Assembly: GCA_905221605.1 (NCBI GenBank) | Contig: CAJNDS010002142.1 | Coordinates: forward strand, 49,501-113,500 | From: Symbiodinium natans | Lineage: Eukaryota; Sar; Dinophyceae; Suessiales; Symbiodiniaceae | DNA length: 64,000 nt | Reading direction: 5' to 3' | Program-made: the position numbers and the translations under genes | Part shown: positions 45,142 through 56,310 of the stretch, one piece after another | Layout of the letters: each line of letters starts with the position of its first letter | How positions within the stretch are numbered: the first letter of the stretch is position 1 | Notes under the pieces: model-generated | What the model was told of the DNA's origin: nothing | What the model saw: the letters and a program-made list of their open reading frames with translations, nothing else | Database searches by the model: none

Positions 45142-45953
45142 GTACACCGGGTGTTTGGAGGGATCTAGGTTTGTGCAAAGCAGTTTCTGTGATGTAGTGG
45201 GGGTTTTGAGAGGAGAAGGTGTGTTTCTAAGATTGAGGGTTTTTGCTGAAAGCTTCCAAGCTTCAGGAGCCTTCGGGTTTTGGGATGAGAAGCTCAAAGG
45301 GGCGTTCCCTGCATCCCACTTCAAGGTATATACCTGAAACCCTAAACCCTAAACCCACCTCAATCTGCTTTTCGGCTTCTGGGTTGAAAGGCTTCAGGGT
45401 TTAGGGTTTGGGAACTCCATTTATGGAGCAGGTTTTAGGGTGTAGGGGAGTAGTTTGTCTCGGCTGAGGGTTCAGGTGATATGTTTTTGAATGTTTTGGA
45501 GGGTGCAGAACGGTGCGGCGGCATTCTGTTCTCTAACGCCTTTTTGGTTTGGGGTGTTGGGGCTGCGGCCTTGTCTTCTAAAGGCCTTGTGTTCGGAAGC
45601 TTACCTCCAAGCTGAGCTCTGATCGTTCAGAAGCTGCTTTAAGCTATGCACGTTTTGGTGAGAAGGAAGTTAACACTCAGATGTCTGCTCCTCTGTCCAA
45701 GGAGAAGTGAGCTGAGAGGGAGCTGGCTCCCCTAGTCTCACATGCAGGGTGGACAGCACCATGATCATCCCATGATTTAGAGGTCCTGTACATTGGCTTC
45801 GGGCTTTGACAGTTGAACCCTAAACCCTAAACCCTAGACCCTAAACCCTAAACCCTAAACCCTAAGCCCTAAAGGCCCTTGCATGAGGACTCTGTTTGGG
45901 GGTCAGGAAATGGGATGGTCTGACTGTTGGCTGCGCGGCGTCTCTCCTCAACT

Positions 45954-46048
45954 GGGGGTTTATGATATTAGGGGTGGTCCTTCATTATAAGGGGATCCTA
46001 CTCTTCAGGGTGTTTGTGAGGGGCCCCTTATTTTCGTAAACCCCCAAC
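45954..46048. mobile_element. MITE family F copy
   Basis: TGGGGGTTTATGATATTAGG at the left and TTTTCGTAAACCCCCAA at the right. Confidence 0.55.
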
Positions 46049-46446
46049 TGCATCTTGCCGGATGAGAGAGTTTTCGGCAACCCGGCAACCCGTCTTTTCC
46101 GGCAGCGGTTGTGTATTGTTCCGCTCTGCCGAAGGCAGGGAAGTTTTGAGAGGGGTGGCGACGGGGACTGAAGGTCCTCCTGGAATCCCCCCCGTGGGTT
46201 GTTGGAGCCTTTGGTGCTGTGAAGCCTCTTCATGGAGGTGTTTGTTGGCAGTCCAAAACCCGAAACCTAAACCCTAAACCCTAAGCCCTCAGCCCGAAGC
46301 CCTCAGCCCTAAACCCCAAACTAAACCCTAAGCCTTATTTGGTCGAATAAGTTTAAACATTTCTTTGGGCCCCACTTGATTTTTGTTGGGCCCCCAAATC
46401 CACCCAAATACGTACCGTTCGTCACTCGGCAGCGCAGTTGTTTCAG

Positions 46447-46500
46447 GCAAGCACTACTCGAGCTGCACAAGACCTTGCAGCACAGCTCAGCACTAGAGGG
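46447..46500 (+). CDS. Candidate micro-exon
   Basis: GTTGTTTCAG|GCA, 54 nt reading ASTTRAAQDLAAQLSTRG, then GCAAAC. Good pyrimidine-rich acceptor. Confidence 0.4.
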
Positions 46501-46719
46501 GCAAACAACTCTTAACACGTTTCACCACAACGTTCACGCGAGCCTCTGAAGAAAAAAGCGCACTTTCGGGGCACGCGGGGGTTGGGGTGGGGGGGGAGTG
46601 CACCACCCCAAAACCCAGATATCTTCAACGCTTGCCTTCTCGCCTTGAAAGCCCTAAAGGGGTTTAGGGTTTAGGTTTTAGGACCCCTAAACCCGAAACC
46701 CGAGCGGCTTTAAGCTGAA

Positions 46720-46824
46720 GCCTCTGACGAGATTGACGGGGTACGCAGTATGCTCTCTTCAGTGCCGGACAGCGTTTCTGTTCTGGGGAACTTTCAGTTC
46801 GGTGTTCTGGTTAGTCTTGCTCCT
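46720..46824 (+). CDS. Coding-like island
   Basis: After GCTGAAG, a frame reads SDEIDGVRSMLSSVPDSVSV and LGNFQFGVLVSLAPQ up to a TTTAGGG tract. The donor is not evident (GTACGC follows DG). Confidence 0.3.
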
Positions 46825-47353
46825 CAGGGTTTAGGGTTTAGGGCTTAGGGTTTAGGGTTTAGGGTTACAAGTATACGGACATTCTCCAAATAGAGGTCCC
46901 TCTAAGATTTTTTTCCCGGAAAGGCCGCTCTTAATTTTCGCGAATCCTCATATCCTAAGCCCTGCAGTTGCCAATTTAAAGTCTAGGGTTTAGGGTTTAG
47001 GGTTCAGGGTTTAGGGTTTAGGGTTTAGGGGTCGTCAGACAGCGTTGCTTCTGACAACCCCCCACTTGCTAGTTCTGAAACGGGACGGAACTCAGGACCT
47101 TCATATTCAACCCCCTACTTAACGCTTTATAAGGGATTGTTTCCTTCTCCGCGGCAATTGACTTCCCAAATCTGGACTTGGCCTTTCTTCTTGCTTTTTT
47201 GAAGCCCTAAGAGGCCATGTGGAAGTCTAACTGTGGCTGAAGGTTCAGGGTATAGGGTTCAGGGATGAGGGTTCAGGGTACAGGGTAGGGTTTAGGTTCA
47301 GGGTTCAGGGTTTAGGGTTTAGGGTTTAGGGCTTAGGGCTTATGCCTTGACAG

Positions 47354-47398
47354 GCCTTGCGGGCAAATGGCCCTGGCGACCAGGAGCGCTTCCGCTGT
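47354..47398 (+). CDS. Candidate micro-exon
   Basis: CCTTGACAG|GCC, 45 nt reading ALRANGPGDQERFRC, then GCTGGG. TTTAGGG tracts on both sides. Confidence 0.35.
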
Positions 47399-48054
47399 GC
47401 TGGGAGTTCATAGGAGCCCCATGTTTTAGGGTTTAGGGTTTAGGGTTTAGGGTTTAGGGTTTAGGGTTTAGGATTACACTAAACCCCGAACCCTAGACCC
47501 GATAGACCCTAGACCCTAAACCAGACCCCATCTTTTCAGGGATATAAGGAGGGATCCAGGGAATGGATCCTTCATCATATTCCGACAAACACTATAATCC
47601 TCATTGCAGGCACCTCAAAAACTACCCCCCAAGCCCTACTAGACAAGACCCCACATGCAAACCGCGCATGTTCTTCTTAAGACAAGCCTTGCAGTGACAA
47701 GCAAAACTTGCATGGCATAGGGTTTAAGGTTTAGGGTTTTAGGGTTTTAGGGTTTAGGGTTTTAGGGTTTAGGGTTTAGGGCTTAGGGCTTAGGGTTTTA
47801 GGGTGTAGGGTTCAGGGCTTATCTTAGCAGGACGATGTCGCGCCGTCTTCCTTGAGTGAACCCACAGGCTGGCTGCTTGGGAGTTCGTGAGGTCGCACTC
47901 GCATTCGCGTGGCTTCTGCTGATTAGGGTTTAGGGCTCAGGGTTCAGGGTTCAGGGTTTAGGGTTCAGGGTTAGGGTTTAGGGTTTAGGGTTTAGGGTTT
48001 AGGGTTTAGGGCTTAGGGTTTAGGGTTTAGGGTGTAGGGTGTAGGGATAGCAAG

Positions 48055-48150
48055 CAGCTGGCGCACTCCCCTGTGCAACGCTGGCTGAGCCTTGTCAGCT
48101 TCATGATGTTGAGTTGGAGTGTCAGCCGTCGTGCCAGCCACGTTGTCTAC
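48055..48150 (+). CDS. Coding-like island running into a MITE
   Basis: AGCAAG|CAG opens a frame reading QLAHSPVQRWLSLVSFMMLS and on to the family D element at 48156. The 3' end is unclear. Confidence 0.25.
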
Positions 48151-48155
48151 TATTT

Positions 48156-48321
48156 CCTTAAGAAGCCCCCCCCCCCCCCAAAAAAAAAAAAAAAAAACAT
48201 AATGATAATCCCTATACTACCCTTATAAGGAAGAATGTTTTGATTTTTGATAAAAACATATTAATCCCTATGTAACCCTTATAAGGAAGAATGTTCTGCT
48301 CTGTTTTGGGGGCTTCTTAAG
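48156..48321. mobile_element. MITE family D with duplicated interior
   Basis: TTAAGAAGCCCCCC at the left and GGGGGCTTCTTAA at the right. The interior TAATCCCTAT...CCCTTATAAGGAAGAATGTT is present twice in tandem. A C-run and an A-run sit just inside the left end. Confidence 0.65.
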
Positions 48322-48637
48322 CAATAGGTAGTTGTAGGTTTGTCTCCAGCATCGAACGCAGAATCCCCAGACCAATTTACGGGTTTAGGGTTTATGTTTG
48401 AGGTTTGGGGTGAAGAATGACTCATAATGTCCCCTTATGGTCCCCATATAAATATACGGTACTATCCCCGCAAAACCCTATGCTACTTGCGAAGGCCCTT
48501 CTATTCGGCCGCCGGATGCACATCCGAAGATGACACCGCTTGACATCGAATCGCTGTCTCGCGCTATAGAAGTCCCATAAACCTTATAAACCCTCAAGCC
48601 TATACTCATTCATCAAATGCGCCGACCTCGCAAGGCT

Positions 48638-48925
48638 CTAGCCGATGTTCGTGGAGGCAGCCGCCATGCAGATGCAAGCGCCCAACACGACCAGTCCCCA
48701 CATTTGTTTAACAATCTTGACCTTAAGCCCTGGTTGTGAAATGGTTCCGGGATGGTTGAAAGGAATACCTGGCTCAGGATTTTGGGTGGAACCTGGTGAG
48801 ATTTTGCTTTGTGTCGATGTCTGTGTGTAGTTATCTTTGCGGAGCAAGGCTTGTCTTGAACGCGAACCGCTAAAACCTGGCGCTCGAAAGTCCTGCATCC
48901 TAGCAACGAGGTCAGGAGCGGACAT
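48638..48925 (-). CDS. Minus-strand ORF, unknown (95 aa)
   Basis: ATG-started frame in a unique island. The N-terminus MSAPDLVARMQDFRAPGF is followed by Arg/Ser-rich sequence. A hydrophobic C-terminal segment (LVVLGACICMAAA) could be a tail anchor. A shorter plus-strand ORF (48645-48830) overlaps. No family recognised. Confidence 0.2.
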   Translation of the reverse strand: MSAPDLVARMQDFRAPGFSGSRSRQALLRKDNYTQTSTQSKISPGSTQNPEPGIPFNHPGTISQPGLKVKIVKQMWGLVVLGACICMAAASTNIG

Positions 48926-49287
48926 TATGGGGTCTAAAGCCCTAAACCCTAAACCCTAAACCCTAAACCCTAAACCCTAAACCCTAAACCCTAAACCCTA
49001 ATTAAACCTTTAGCGTTCAGGGTTTAGGACACAGGGTTTAGGGCTTTGCCCCCTAGACCCTCTCAAGCCTCACACCCGAGCCCCTCGATCCCCGAATTTC
49101 GTCGCCCCCCAAAGCCAAGCGTGGCGGCCAGCCACGCTTTTGGCCTCAAACCAGGAACCCCAACCTTTTTGACACAAGGCTGTCATACCCGAAGACCCTA
49201 ATACCCCAATGCTCTGACACCTTAAATACCCTTAACCCCAAACACAGGACCTCCCCCCCCCCCCCCTCCCTCCCAAACCCTGAACCC

Positions 49288-49350
49288 TAAACCTGGAGAG
49301 GCTATGGGAGGCAGTGCATGCCGACCTGCAGATGCCGGCGAAGCTGGCAG
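49288..49350 (+). CDS. Candidate exon
   Basis: Open frame NLERLWEAVHADLQMPAKLA then VVE, ended by GAG|GTTTGC. CCCTAAA and a C-run lie upstream; a TTTAGGG tract begins at 49391. Confidence 0.35.
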
Positions 49351-49816
49351 TGGTTGAGGTTTGCAGAGTCCGGCCTCCGCAGAGCCACGGTTTAGGGTTT
49401 AGGGTTTAGGGTTTAGGGTTTAGGGTTTAGGGTTTAGGGTTTAGGGTTTAGGGTTTAGGGTTTAGGAGGGTCTTGATCACCCACTGGGCGCCCTTTCCTT
49501 TTGAGGGCGCTCCTCGGTTCCTTAAGCTTTCTTGGAGGTTTATGGGTAGTTATAGGTAGGGTGAGAAGTTCCACCGGTTTGGCTTAGGCACGTAGTGCTT
49601 TATGTCGGAAACTTCTTTGGATCTGCCAGCTCCGGCACGCCAGATGCTGCTCTAGTTTTTGCCTTTTTGCCGCAAAGCAACAGGCAGTGACGGCTCTGTA
49701 CTAGCGCGGTTGGAACCCTAAACTTTACAGCGATCGTCAGCATTATCTTGACACGGGTTTCACGATCACTGCACTTCGAGGCAAGGCCATCAAGAAACCT
49801 GGATCGGCATTGGGGT

Positions 49817-49925
49817 TCTAGGACCCCGAGTAGGCCCTTATTCCTTTTTTTAGGGTCAAGATTCCTTTACAAGCCCCATGAAGCCACAAAGGGTGCCCGA
49901 GTTTTGTTCCCAAGTTACTCTTGGG
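49817..49925. mobile_element. MITE family C copy
   Basis: TTCTAGGACCCCGAGTAGGC and CCCTTATTCC at the left; CAAAGGGTGCCC and TACTCTTGGGTCTAGG at the right. A further fragment starts at 54606. Confidence 0.5.
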
Positions 49926-50393
49926 TCTAGGGGTTGATAGGTCCTTACCTTAAACCCGAAATCCAAAGTCATGTGTCCTTTTAGAGAGTCCTACCACCCC
50001 TGACAAGGAATCTTACAGGGTACTTAGGCCAGCGATTGATGGTGTTGGAGTCCGGCTTGGTGATCGTGTGAAACCACCATCTAGGGTACTTAGGGGTCTG
50101 GGGGATTAGGGGGGTTTTAAAGCCTAACCCTAAACCCTAAACACTAAAAGAGGTTCTAGGGCCGAAATGGGTGTTGAGGGCTTCGGGAGCACAAGCTTGG
50201 TGCCAGGAGGGCTCAACGCGCAGCCCTACTCGAAAGCTTGGAGCGCAGTGGGAACCTTGGGGACTATACTTGCAGGGTGCGGTTTGAACATCATTACTTT
50301 GTATTACTGTATTACCCTTAACCCCTATTTCATCCTTACAAAGCCAGAACAATGCAATTTTTGCAGGGCCCCAAACCTACCCCTGCTTGGAGG

Positions 50394-50504
50394 TTCGTGG
50401 GTAGTTTTTTAGTAGTGCTATAAGTGTGGTAGCTATACTTATCGCCCTATTAGGGTACAGTACCAATACAAGCAACTTATAAGCTACCCATGAACCTCCA
50501 AGTA
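50394..50504. mobile_element. MITE family A copy
   Basis: GCTTGGAGGTTCGTGGGTAG at the left and CTACCCATGAACCTCCAAGTA-type right end; interior ACTTAT motifs as in the other copies. Further fragments of this family lie near 2045-2064, 49529-49570, 51020-51050 and 53150-53185. Confidence 0.6.
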
Positions 50505-51682
50505 GAGGCTAGCGTGGGGCTTGGGGCTTGAGGGTTTCTGTAGGGTTTTGTGGTTTGCTGTTTAGGGTGTTGGGGCCTTGGGATGAACCTTCACCGGGGT
50601 ACCCTAAACATTGACCCCCAAACCCTAAGCCCTCATGGCAGGGATCGTGCAGTCTCCAATGAGGGCGTCAGTGTTTCGGATTCCTCTTGGGTGAGGGTTG
50701 TGGGCCTTGAGGGTTTGGTTTATAGGGCTCACCGAAAGGGTTTAGGCCTTAGGGCTTAGGGTTCAACCACAATCAACCCTGAACCCCAAACCCCATGAAC
50801 CTGTTGATGCAGTTCATGAGCAGCTTTTCGGCCCATTAACGTCAGTAGTGGTTCAGGATTTACGAGTTGGGGACCTCGGCCCAAATCCCAAACCCTCTAA
50901 ACCCTTATCCGTATCTAGTCGGGACCCCAAACCCCAAACCCTAAACACTAAACCCTAAACCTTAAACCCTAAACCTGCTTCCAAACGGGACCGGAAGGTG
51001 GACGGGCTTTCGCTCCACCTCAGGTTCATGAGTGGTTAGAAGTAGGGTTTAGGGTTTAGGGTTTAGGGTTTAGGGTTTAGGGTTTAGGCTTTCGGGTTTA
51101 GGGGTTAGGTTTAGGGTTTAGGGTTAGGGTTTAGGGTTTATGGGGAGAGCTATAGTGATAGCCAGTTCTGGGTACCGGTAACTGTAACCACCCCTAAGCC
51201 CTACTAAGCCCTAAACCCTAAACCCTGTCTATGCTTGCCCATGCACCTCCCAGGATTTTGGTGTTTGGGGGCTTCCGGTTTAGGGGTTTCGAGTGCACGC
51301 CATGGCGCGCGAACATGTCAGCCTGGACTCCGGCTGTGCCAAGCGGAAAGAGGCGGAGCGCGTTGGGAGCAGCAGTCTGAGATCTCCAACCCTAAACCCC
51401 AAACGAAGGTTTAGGGTTTACGGTTTTGGGTTTGGGTGTAGGGGGTTATTTAGGGCAAGCCCTAAGCCCTAAACCCTAAACCCCAAACCTGTTTAAGGCT
51501 TCTGGGAAACGGACAGCGCGCATATGCACTCAGAAAGGAGAGGTGAACTGCTTCGAATGCGCCCTGAACCCTACCCCTGAAACCCGAAACCTCAACCCTT
51601 GCAAGACCACAAACCCTCAAGACTTTACCCTGCACCCCAAAGCCTAAAACCCTAAACCCTAACCACTAAACCCTAAACCTCT

Positions 51683-52033
51683 ACAGTAAAAACGCTGTAT
51701 AAGAAAATGGTTTTCCGGCGATAGGGTACCCTAAGTTTCTTAGTTTCCATTACCCATGTACCCGGGGGGGTTTGAGCCTAGGGTAGGCTTGGTTTCTAAA
51801 CTAATGCTTTTCAGGGCTGAAAGCCTCTAGAATGTGACTCCCGCGCGTTTTTGGGGTAGTGACTCCCGGGGTAGACCCGGGGGGGTGTTGCGGGCAGGTT
51901 TTTTCGAAACTGACCCCAAAACACTAGGGTCCCTAAGTTTCTTAGCTAGAAGGCAACCGCAAGTCGACCAATATTCCCGGGTCTAGGGGCTCAGTTCCTT
52001 AAACAGTGGTTTCTTATACAGTTGTTTTACTGT
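51683..52033. mobile_element. 351-bp inverted-repeat element
   Basis: ACAGTAAAAACGCTGTATAA at the left opposes TTATACAGTTGTTTTACTGT at the right. CCCTAAGTTTCTTAG occurs twice inside (near 51729 and 51929). No transposase frame is present. It is the longest complete small element in the window and ends 33 bp before the coding-like island at 52066. Confidence 0.6.
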
Positions 52034-52065
52034 ACGAACTCGAGAAGAGCACTTAAAGCCGACAG

Positions 52066-52095
52066 GAACAGGAACTGCGCGAGGTGGAGAAGGAG
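52066..52095 (+). CDS. Candidate micro-exon, coiled-coil-like
   Basis: GCCGACAG|GAA, 30 nt reading EQELREVEKE, then GCTTCT. It lies 33 bp after the 351-bp element. Confidence 0.4.
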
Positions 52096-52565
52096 GCTTC
52101 TGGGGAATTCTGTGTGGCCAGGGTTTAGGGCCTTAGAGCTTTAGGGTTTAGGGCTTAGGGTTTAGGGTTTAGTGTTTAGGGTGTAGGGTTTAGGGTTTAG
52201 GGTTTAGGGTTTTGTGTGTAGGGTTTAGGGTTTAGGGTTGCAGGGGTTAGGGATTCAGGGTTTAGGGTTGATAGGGTTCATAGGGCTCAGGGTTGTGGAG
52301 CTCTAATGTCATCATGGTCCTGGAGCTCTAACGTCATCATGGTCCAGGGTTTCGTGTTCAAGTTTAGGGCTTACGGCTTAGAGTTGCTTGTTAAGTAGGG
52401 CCTAGGGCTTTAGAGTTAAGGGTCTACCGAAACCCTAAACCCCTAAACCCTATCCAGCTTGGGCTCCAGGGTTTAGATCTTCAGGTATCGAGTGTAGGCT
52501 CCGAGCCCAAGGGCTTGTCTCGACCTTGCACCTTCCCTTGGAGGATTGTAGTTTTAAGCAGGGTT

Positions 52566-52672
52566 CGACCCAAAGAGCCCAATGCCCCTTAATTGGAGCA
52601 TATGCCTCAAAACATGTAGGGTACGATTTAAGGTGTTTTCCTTAATTAAGGGGTATCGGGTTCAGTACCCCA
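52566..52672. mobile_element. MITE family E copy
   Basis: CCCAAAGAGCCCAATGCCCC and TTAATTGG at the left; TTTTCCTTAATTAAGGGGTA at the right. Confidence 0.5.
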
Positions 52673-53246
52673 AACAGGGTTACATGTAGTCACTCTTTAA
52701 AAGCCTCCTTCTAACTTCCCGTGAACCTTCAGTACACCTGGGTTCAACCCCAACTGCCCCGAAGAATTGAGCCCATGTAGTGGAGCTTCAGGGTTTGCGG
52801 TTGAGAGGGTTTAGGGTTTAGGGTTTAGGGTTTAGGGTTTAGGGTTTAGGGTTTAGGGTTTAGGGTTTAGGGTTTAGTTTAAGGTTTAGGGTTTAGGGCT
52901 TAGGGCTTAGGGTTTAGGGTTTAGGGTTTAGGGTTTAGGGTTTAGGGTTTAGGGTTTAGGGTTTAGGGTTTAGGGTTTAGGGTTCACAGGGTTTAGAGGG
53001 TCCAGGCTTGAGCTTTGCATTGCGTAGCCTAGTACCTCTAGACGGCCGAGGAACCACCCTACTAGGTAGGTGTCAGGGCCCATCTTCCCTTCTCAAGGCC
53101 GCTGAAGGCCCCCCTGGTTCTAGGGTTACCGTTGTACATAGAACCCTATTTGGCCCTACTGATAACTACCCATGAGCCTCCAAGTAAGCACTCTAATCCC
53201 TAAACCTTGAACCCTAAACCCTAAACCCTAAACCCTATTGAGAAAG

Positions 53247-53282
53247 GAGGAGGGCCAGCTGAAGCTCGCGGAAAAACTCATG
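53247..53282 (+). CDS. Candidate micro-exon, charged helix
   Basis: CCCTAAA repeats, then TTGAGAAAG|GAG, 36 nt reading EEGQLKLAEKLM, then GCCGCG. The frame stays open to about 53362, where a TTTAGGG tract starts, so a longer exon is possible. Confidence 0.4.
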
Positions 53283-54124
53283 GCCGCGTCTTGGCCACAC
53301 CTGTCCAAGTCGGGGGCACTTCGTGGGTGCAAAGGAATGAGCCTTCCCTACCTTAAGCCCCTTTAGGGTTTAGGGTTTAGGGTTTAGGGTTTAGGGTTTA
53401 GGGTTTAGGGTTTAGGGTTTAGGGTTTAGGGTTTAGGGTTTAGGGTTTAGGGTTTAGGGTTTAGGGTTTAGCCCTACAAGTCCCTCCCGAAACCCTAAAC
53501 CCCTGAAACTTAAATCCCTGAACCCTAAACTTCAAAACCCTAAACTCCCAAGCCCTCGACCCTAGTCCCTATACCCCTAAACCCCTAAAACTTAGATCCC
53601 TAAACCCCTAAAACTTAGATCCCTAAACCCCTAAAACTTAAATCCCTAAACCCCTAGCGGCTAGGGGCCCTCAGCCCCTAAACCCGAGACCCCTTCTGAT
53701 TGCGCAAGCTGTTGTTTTCCTGCTGGTCAACATCAGCTTAGCTCCTAAACCCAAAACCCTGCAAACCCCAAATCCTGCACCCTGCAATGCCTAAACCCTG
53801 CAATCCCTAAGCCCTAAACCCTATACAAACCCTTGTGCCCTAAACCCTAAACCCTAAACCCCACCTGGGCTCTACACATCGTCAACCCTGAGCCTAAACC
53901 CCCAAACCCTAGCAGCAAGCCTGGCTTGGAAGCCCACGCCCCCACTGAGGCGACCTTTTAGGAGCTTGGGTAGGGTTTAAATTGTTTAGGGTTTAGGGTT
54001 TAGGGTTTAGGGTTTAGGGTTTAGGGCTTGCTTTAAAGGGTTAGGGTTTATTTAGGGTTTAGGGCCTTGTTTAGGGTTTAAAGGGTGGCTGGCCGCACAC
54101 GGGGTTTGAGCCATCTGGTCTAAG

Positions 54125-54151
54125 GAGCTCGAGGACGAGCGCCAAAGGCAG
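54125..54151 (+). CDS. Candidate micro-exon, coiled-coil-like
   Basis: GGTCTAAG|GAG, 27 nt reading ELEDERQRQ, then GCAATC. Confidence 0.35.
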
Positions 54152-54309
54152 GCAATCCGAAACCCCCCCCAAACCCCCAGAGGGCCCAAAACCCCTTAGT
54201 TGCGGAATGTACCTAGGGTTTAGGGTTTTAGGGTTCTAGGGTTCTAGGGTTTTAGGGTTTTAGGGTTTTAGGGTTTTAGGGTTTAGGGTTTAGGGTTAGG
54301 GTTCCAGGA

Positions 54310-54385
54310 ATATACCTTAAACTATAAAGGGTTCCTTAGTATGATGTAAGTTATATTCCTTAAATAAAGGGGTACTGAGCTCTTT
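54310..54385. mobile_element. MITE family E, partial copy
   Basis: GGAATATACCTTAAACTA, then TTATATTCCTTAAATAAAGG and GAGCTCTTTG. It follows a TTTTAGGG tract. A further fragment is near 58371-58470. Confidence 0.45.
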
Positions 54386-55534
54386 GCCCCTAAACCCTAA
54401 ACCCTTGAACCCTCTAGCTCAGGCTTTGTTTCGTTTAGGGTTCAGGGTTCAGGGTTCAGGGTTTGGGCTTAGGGTTCACGGGTTTAGGCTTAGGGCTTAG
54501 GGTTTAGGCGCTTAGGGCGAACGCAACCTGAAATAGCTGGAGTTTGTACGTCTAGGGGCTCTTTCCTTGGACCCCTAAGCTACGAGTCCCTTGAGAAGGG
54601 TAGCTAGGACCCAGGGTAGGCCCTTATTACCTTTTTTTAGGGTTTAGTTTCGTGCCCTTCATTCAACCCCGGGCGGGAGTTGACGATCTTACCAATCAAA
54701 CCTGGCATGAAGTCCTTCCCATACCTCCCATACTCTAGCCGAACTCCAACCCTACTTCGCGAGGGGGAGGTATCACCTTTCATTTAGGGAAGAGTGTACC
54801 TTCACTTTAACAGTAAGAATAGGTATAGGTGTCCTCGTTTTGAATTACAGACATTCCTTAGTGGAGTTTACGCTACTGACAGATCGACCTAAGCATTCTA
54901 CTGACAGGTGCACGGCACAGGAATGACAACAATTGACCATTTTGCTGACATCGCGGCTCCACATTCTAGATGAAGAACCCTCTCACCATCGGGTTGCCGT
55001 AACACCCTAAAGTCCTGGAGCCCTAAACCCTCAACTCCTCAAGCAGTACTTTGCTAAAAACAAGCCCCAAATTCAATCCCAATCCACCATGCCAGAATCC
55101 CTAAACCTTAAGCCCTGCTCCAATGGTCACTTCTCAGAATTAGGGTCCGTTTTGGGGTACCCCATATATTAGCTAGCGCCGCTACAACCGCACAAGGTTT
55201 TTGGGCTTCTTTTGTTGGTCTGGGGTTGGGGGCTTTTGTTGGTCTGGGGTTGGGGGGGGGGGGGGGGGGGGGTTTGGGGTGGGGGGTGGGGGGGTTTGGG
55301 TGGTAGGGGGGGGGGGTGGGGGGGGGGGGGGTGGGGTGGGGGGGGGTGGGGTGGGGGGTGGGGGGGGGGGGGGTGGGGTGGGGGTTGGGGGGGGGGGGGG
55401 GGATAATTACTCTGGCCTCAACGGAAGAAGATTCACCGTGTCGAAAAAGCCTAGAAAGCTGTGAAGTGCCCATTGAGCTCCGACAGTCCTCAGACAAGCC
55501 CTAACCCTAAACCCTAACACCCTAACCCTAAACC

Positions 55535-55812
55535 CCTTAAACCCTAACCCTTAAACCCTTAAACCTTAACCCTAAACCCTTAAACCCTTAACCCTTAAAC
55601 CCTTAACCCTCAAACCCTTAACCCTTGAACCCTTGAAACCCTTAAACCCCTAAACCCCTAAACCCTTAAACCCTTAAACCCTTAAACCCTTAAACCCTTA
55701 AACCCCTAAACCCTTAAACCCTTAAACCCTTAAACCCTTAAACCCTTAAACCCTTGAACCCTTAAACCCTTAAACCCTAAACCCTTAAACCCTTAAACCC
55801 TTAAACCCTTAC
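55535..55812. repeat. Homogeneous CCCTTAAA (TTTAAGGG) octamer array
   Basis: The unit is 8 bp with an extra T/A pair relative to the heptamer, and is kept over about 280 bp with few CCCCTAAA or CCCTTGAA variants. It is preceded by mixed CCCTAAA. Confidence 0.85.
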
Positions 55813-56261
55813 TTAAACCCGAAACCCTAAACACCCCAGCCGTCAGGAAAGAGCCCGGCCCACAAGAAAGCCGCAGTGCAGAAACTTGCAACACTTGCAA
55901 CTCCTGAGGCCCTTGAACTCTTCAAAGCTTCAACCCTAAACTATACCACTCCCAAACCTCAATAGTGCTGTACTGCAATGCCAAAAGATCATGCGCCCAC
56001 GAAACATCCAGAGAAGAGAACCCACAGTGCAACCCAAAACAAGACCTGTAAGCCCGAACACTATGTGCACCCCGATAGATACCCAGAAACGCGCGCGCAG
56101 AAACCTCGAAAAAACAGCGTTTTTTAAAAAAATAAAGATAAATTCGCGTTTAGAAATTAAGCTCAAAGAATAGCGTTTTACCTACACCAAACGCTTGTTT
56201 CGACAAAAAACGGCGTGCGGATTCAGCGGCGGCGGGATATATTAGGACCCACCTTATAATA

Positions 56262-56310
56262 GTAACCCCAAAAGGGACCCTAACTTAGAGAGATGACCTA
56301 GATACCCTAA
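56262..56310. repeat. Dispersed 50-bp repeat, copy 2
   Basis: AATAGTAACCCCAAAAGGGA and TAACTTAGAGAGATGACCTA match the 30.3-kb copy. Confidence 0.5.

Larger units (their letters stand above)
44765..48600. repeat. Interstitial telomere-type repeat region with a long G run
   Basis: A run of 29 G at 44885-44913. Tracts: CCCTAAA 45815-45870; TTTAGGG 46826-46866, 46984-47030, 47280-47340, 47424-47472, 47720-47820 and 47925-48045 (mixed TTCAGGG). The stretches 45400-45760 and 47500-47700 are unique without a supported gene. Confidence 0.7.
48930..52800. repeat. Interstitial telomere-type repeat region
   Basis: CCCTAAA 48946-48998; TTTAGGG 49391-49465, 51043-51085 and 52125-52265. A 27-bp tandem pair, GTCATCATGGTCC with GGAGCTCTAA, is at 52296-52344. 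The stretch 49480-50160 is unique apart from MITEs and shows no gene. Confidence 0.7.
52800..55540. repeat. Long telomere-type tracts and a G/T-rich block
   Basis: TTTAGGG at 52807-52983 (one of the longest tracts) and 53366-53470. A CCCTAAAACTTAGATC-type 24-bp repeat is at 53570-53655. TTTTAGGG at 54217-54290. The stretch 54530-55180 is largely unique without a supported gene. 55221-55402 is almost pure G with GGGTGGG spacing, strongly G-quadruplex prone on the plus strand. Confidence 0.75.

Noticed and set aside
55108-55504. Gly-rich or Pro-rich ORFs over the G block
   Set aside because: Simple translation of G or C runs in every frame.
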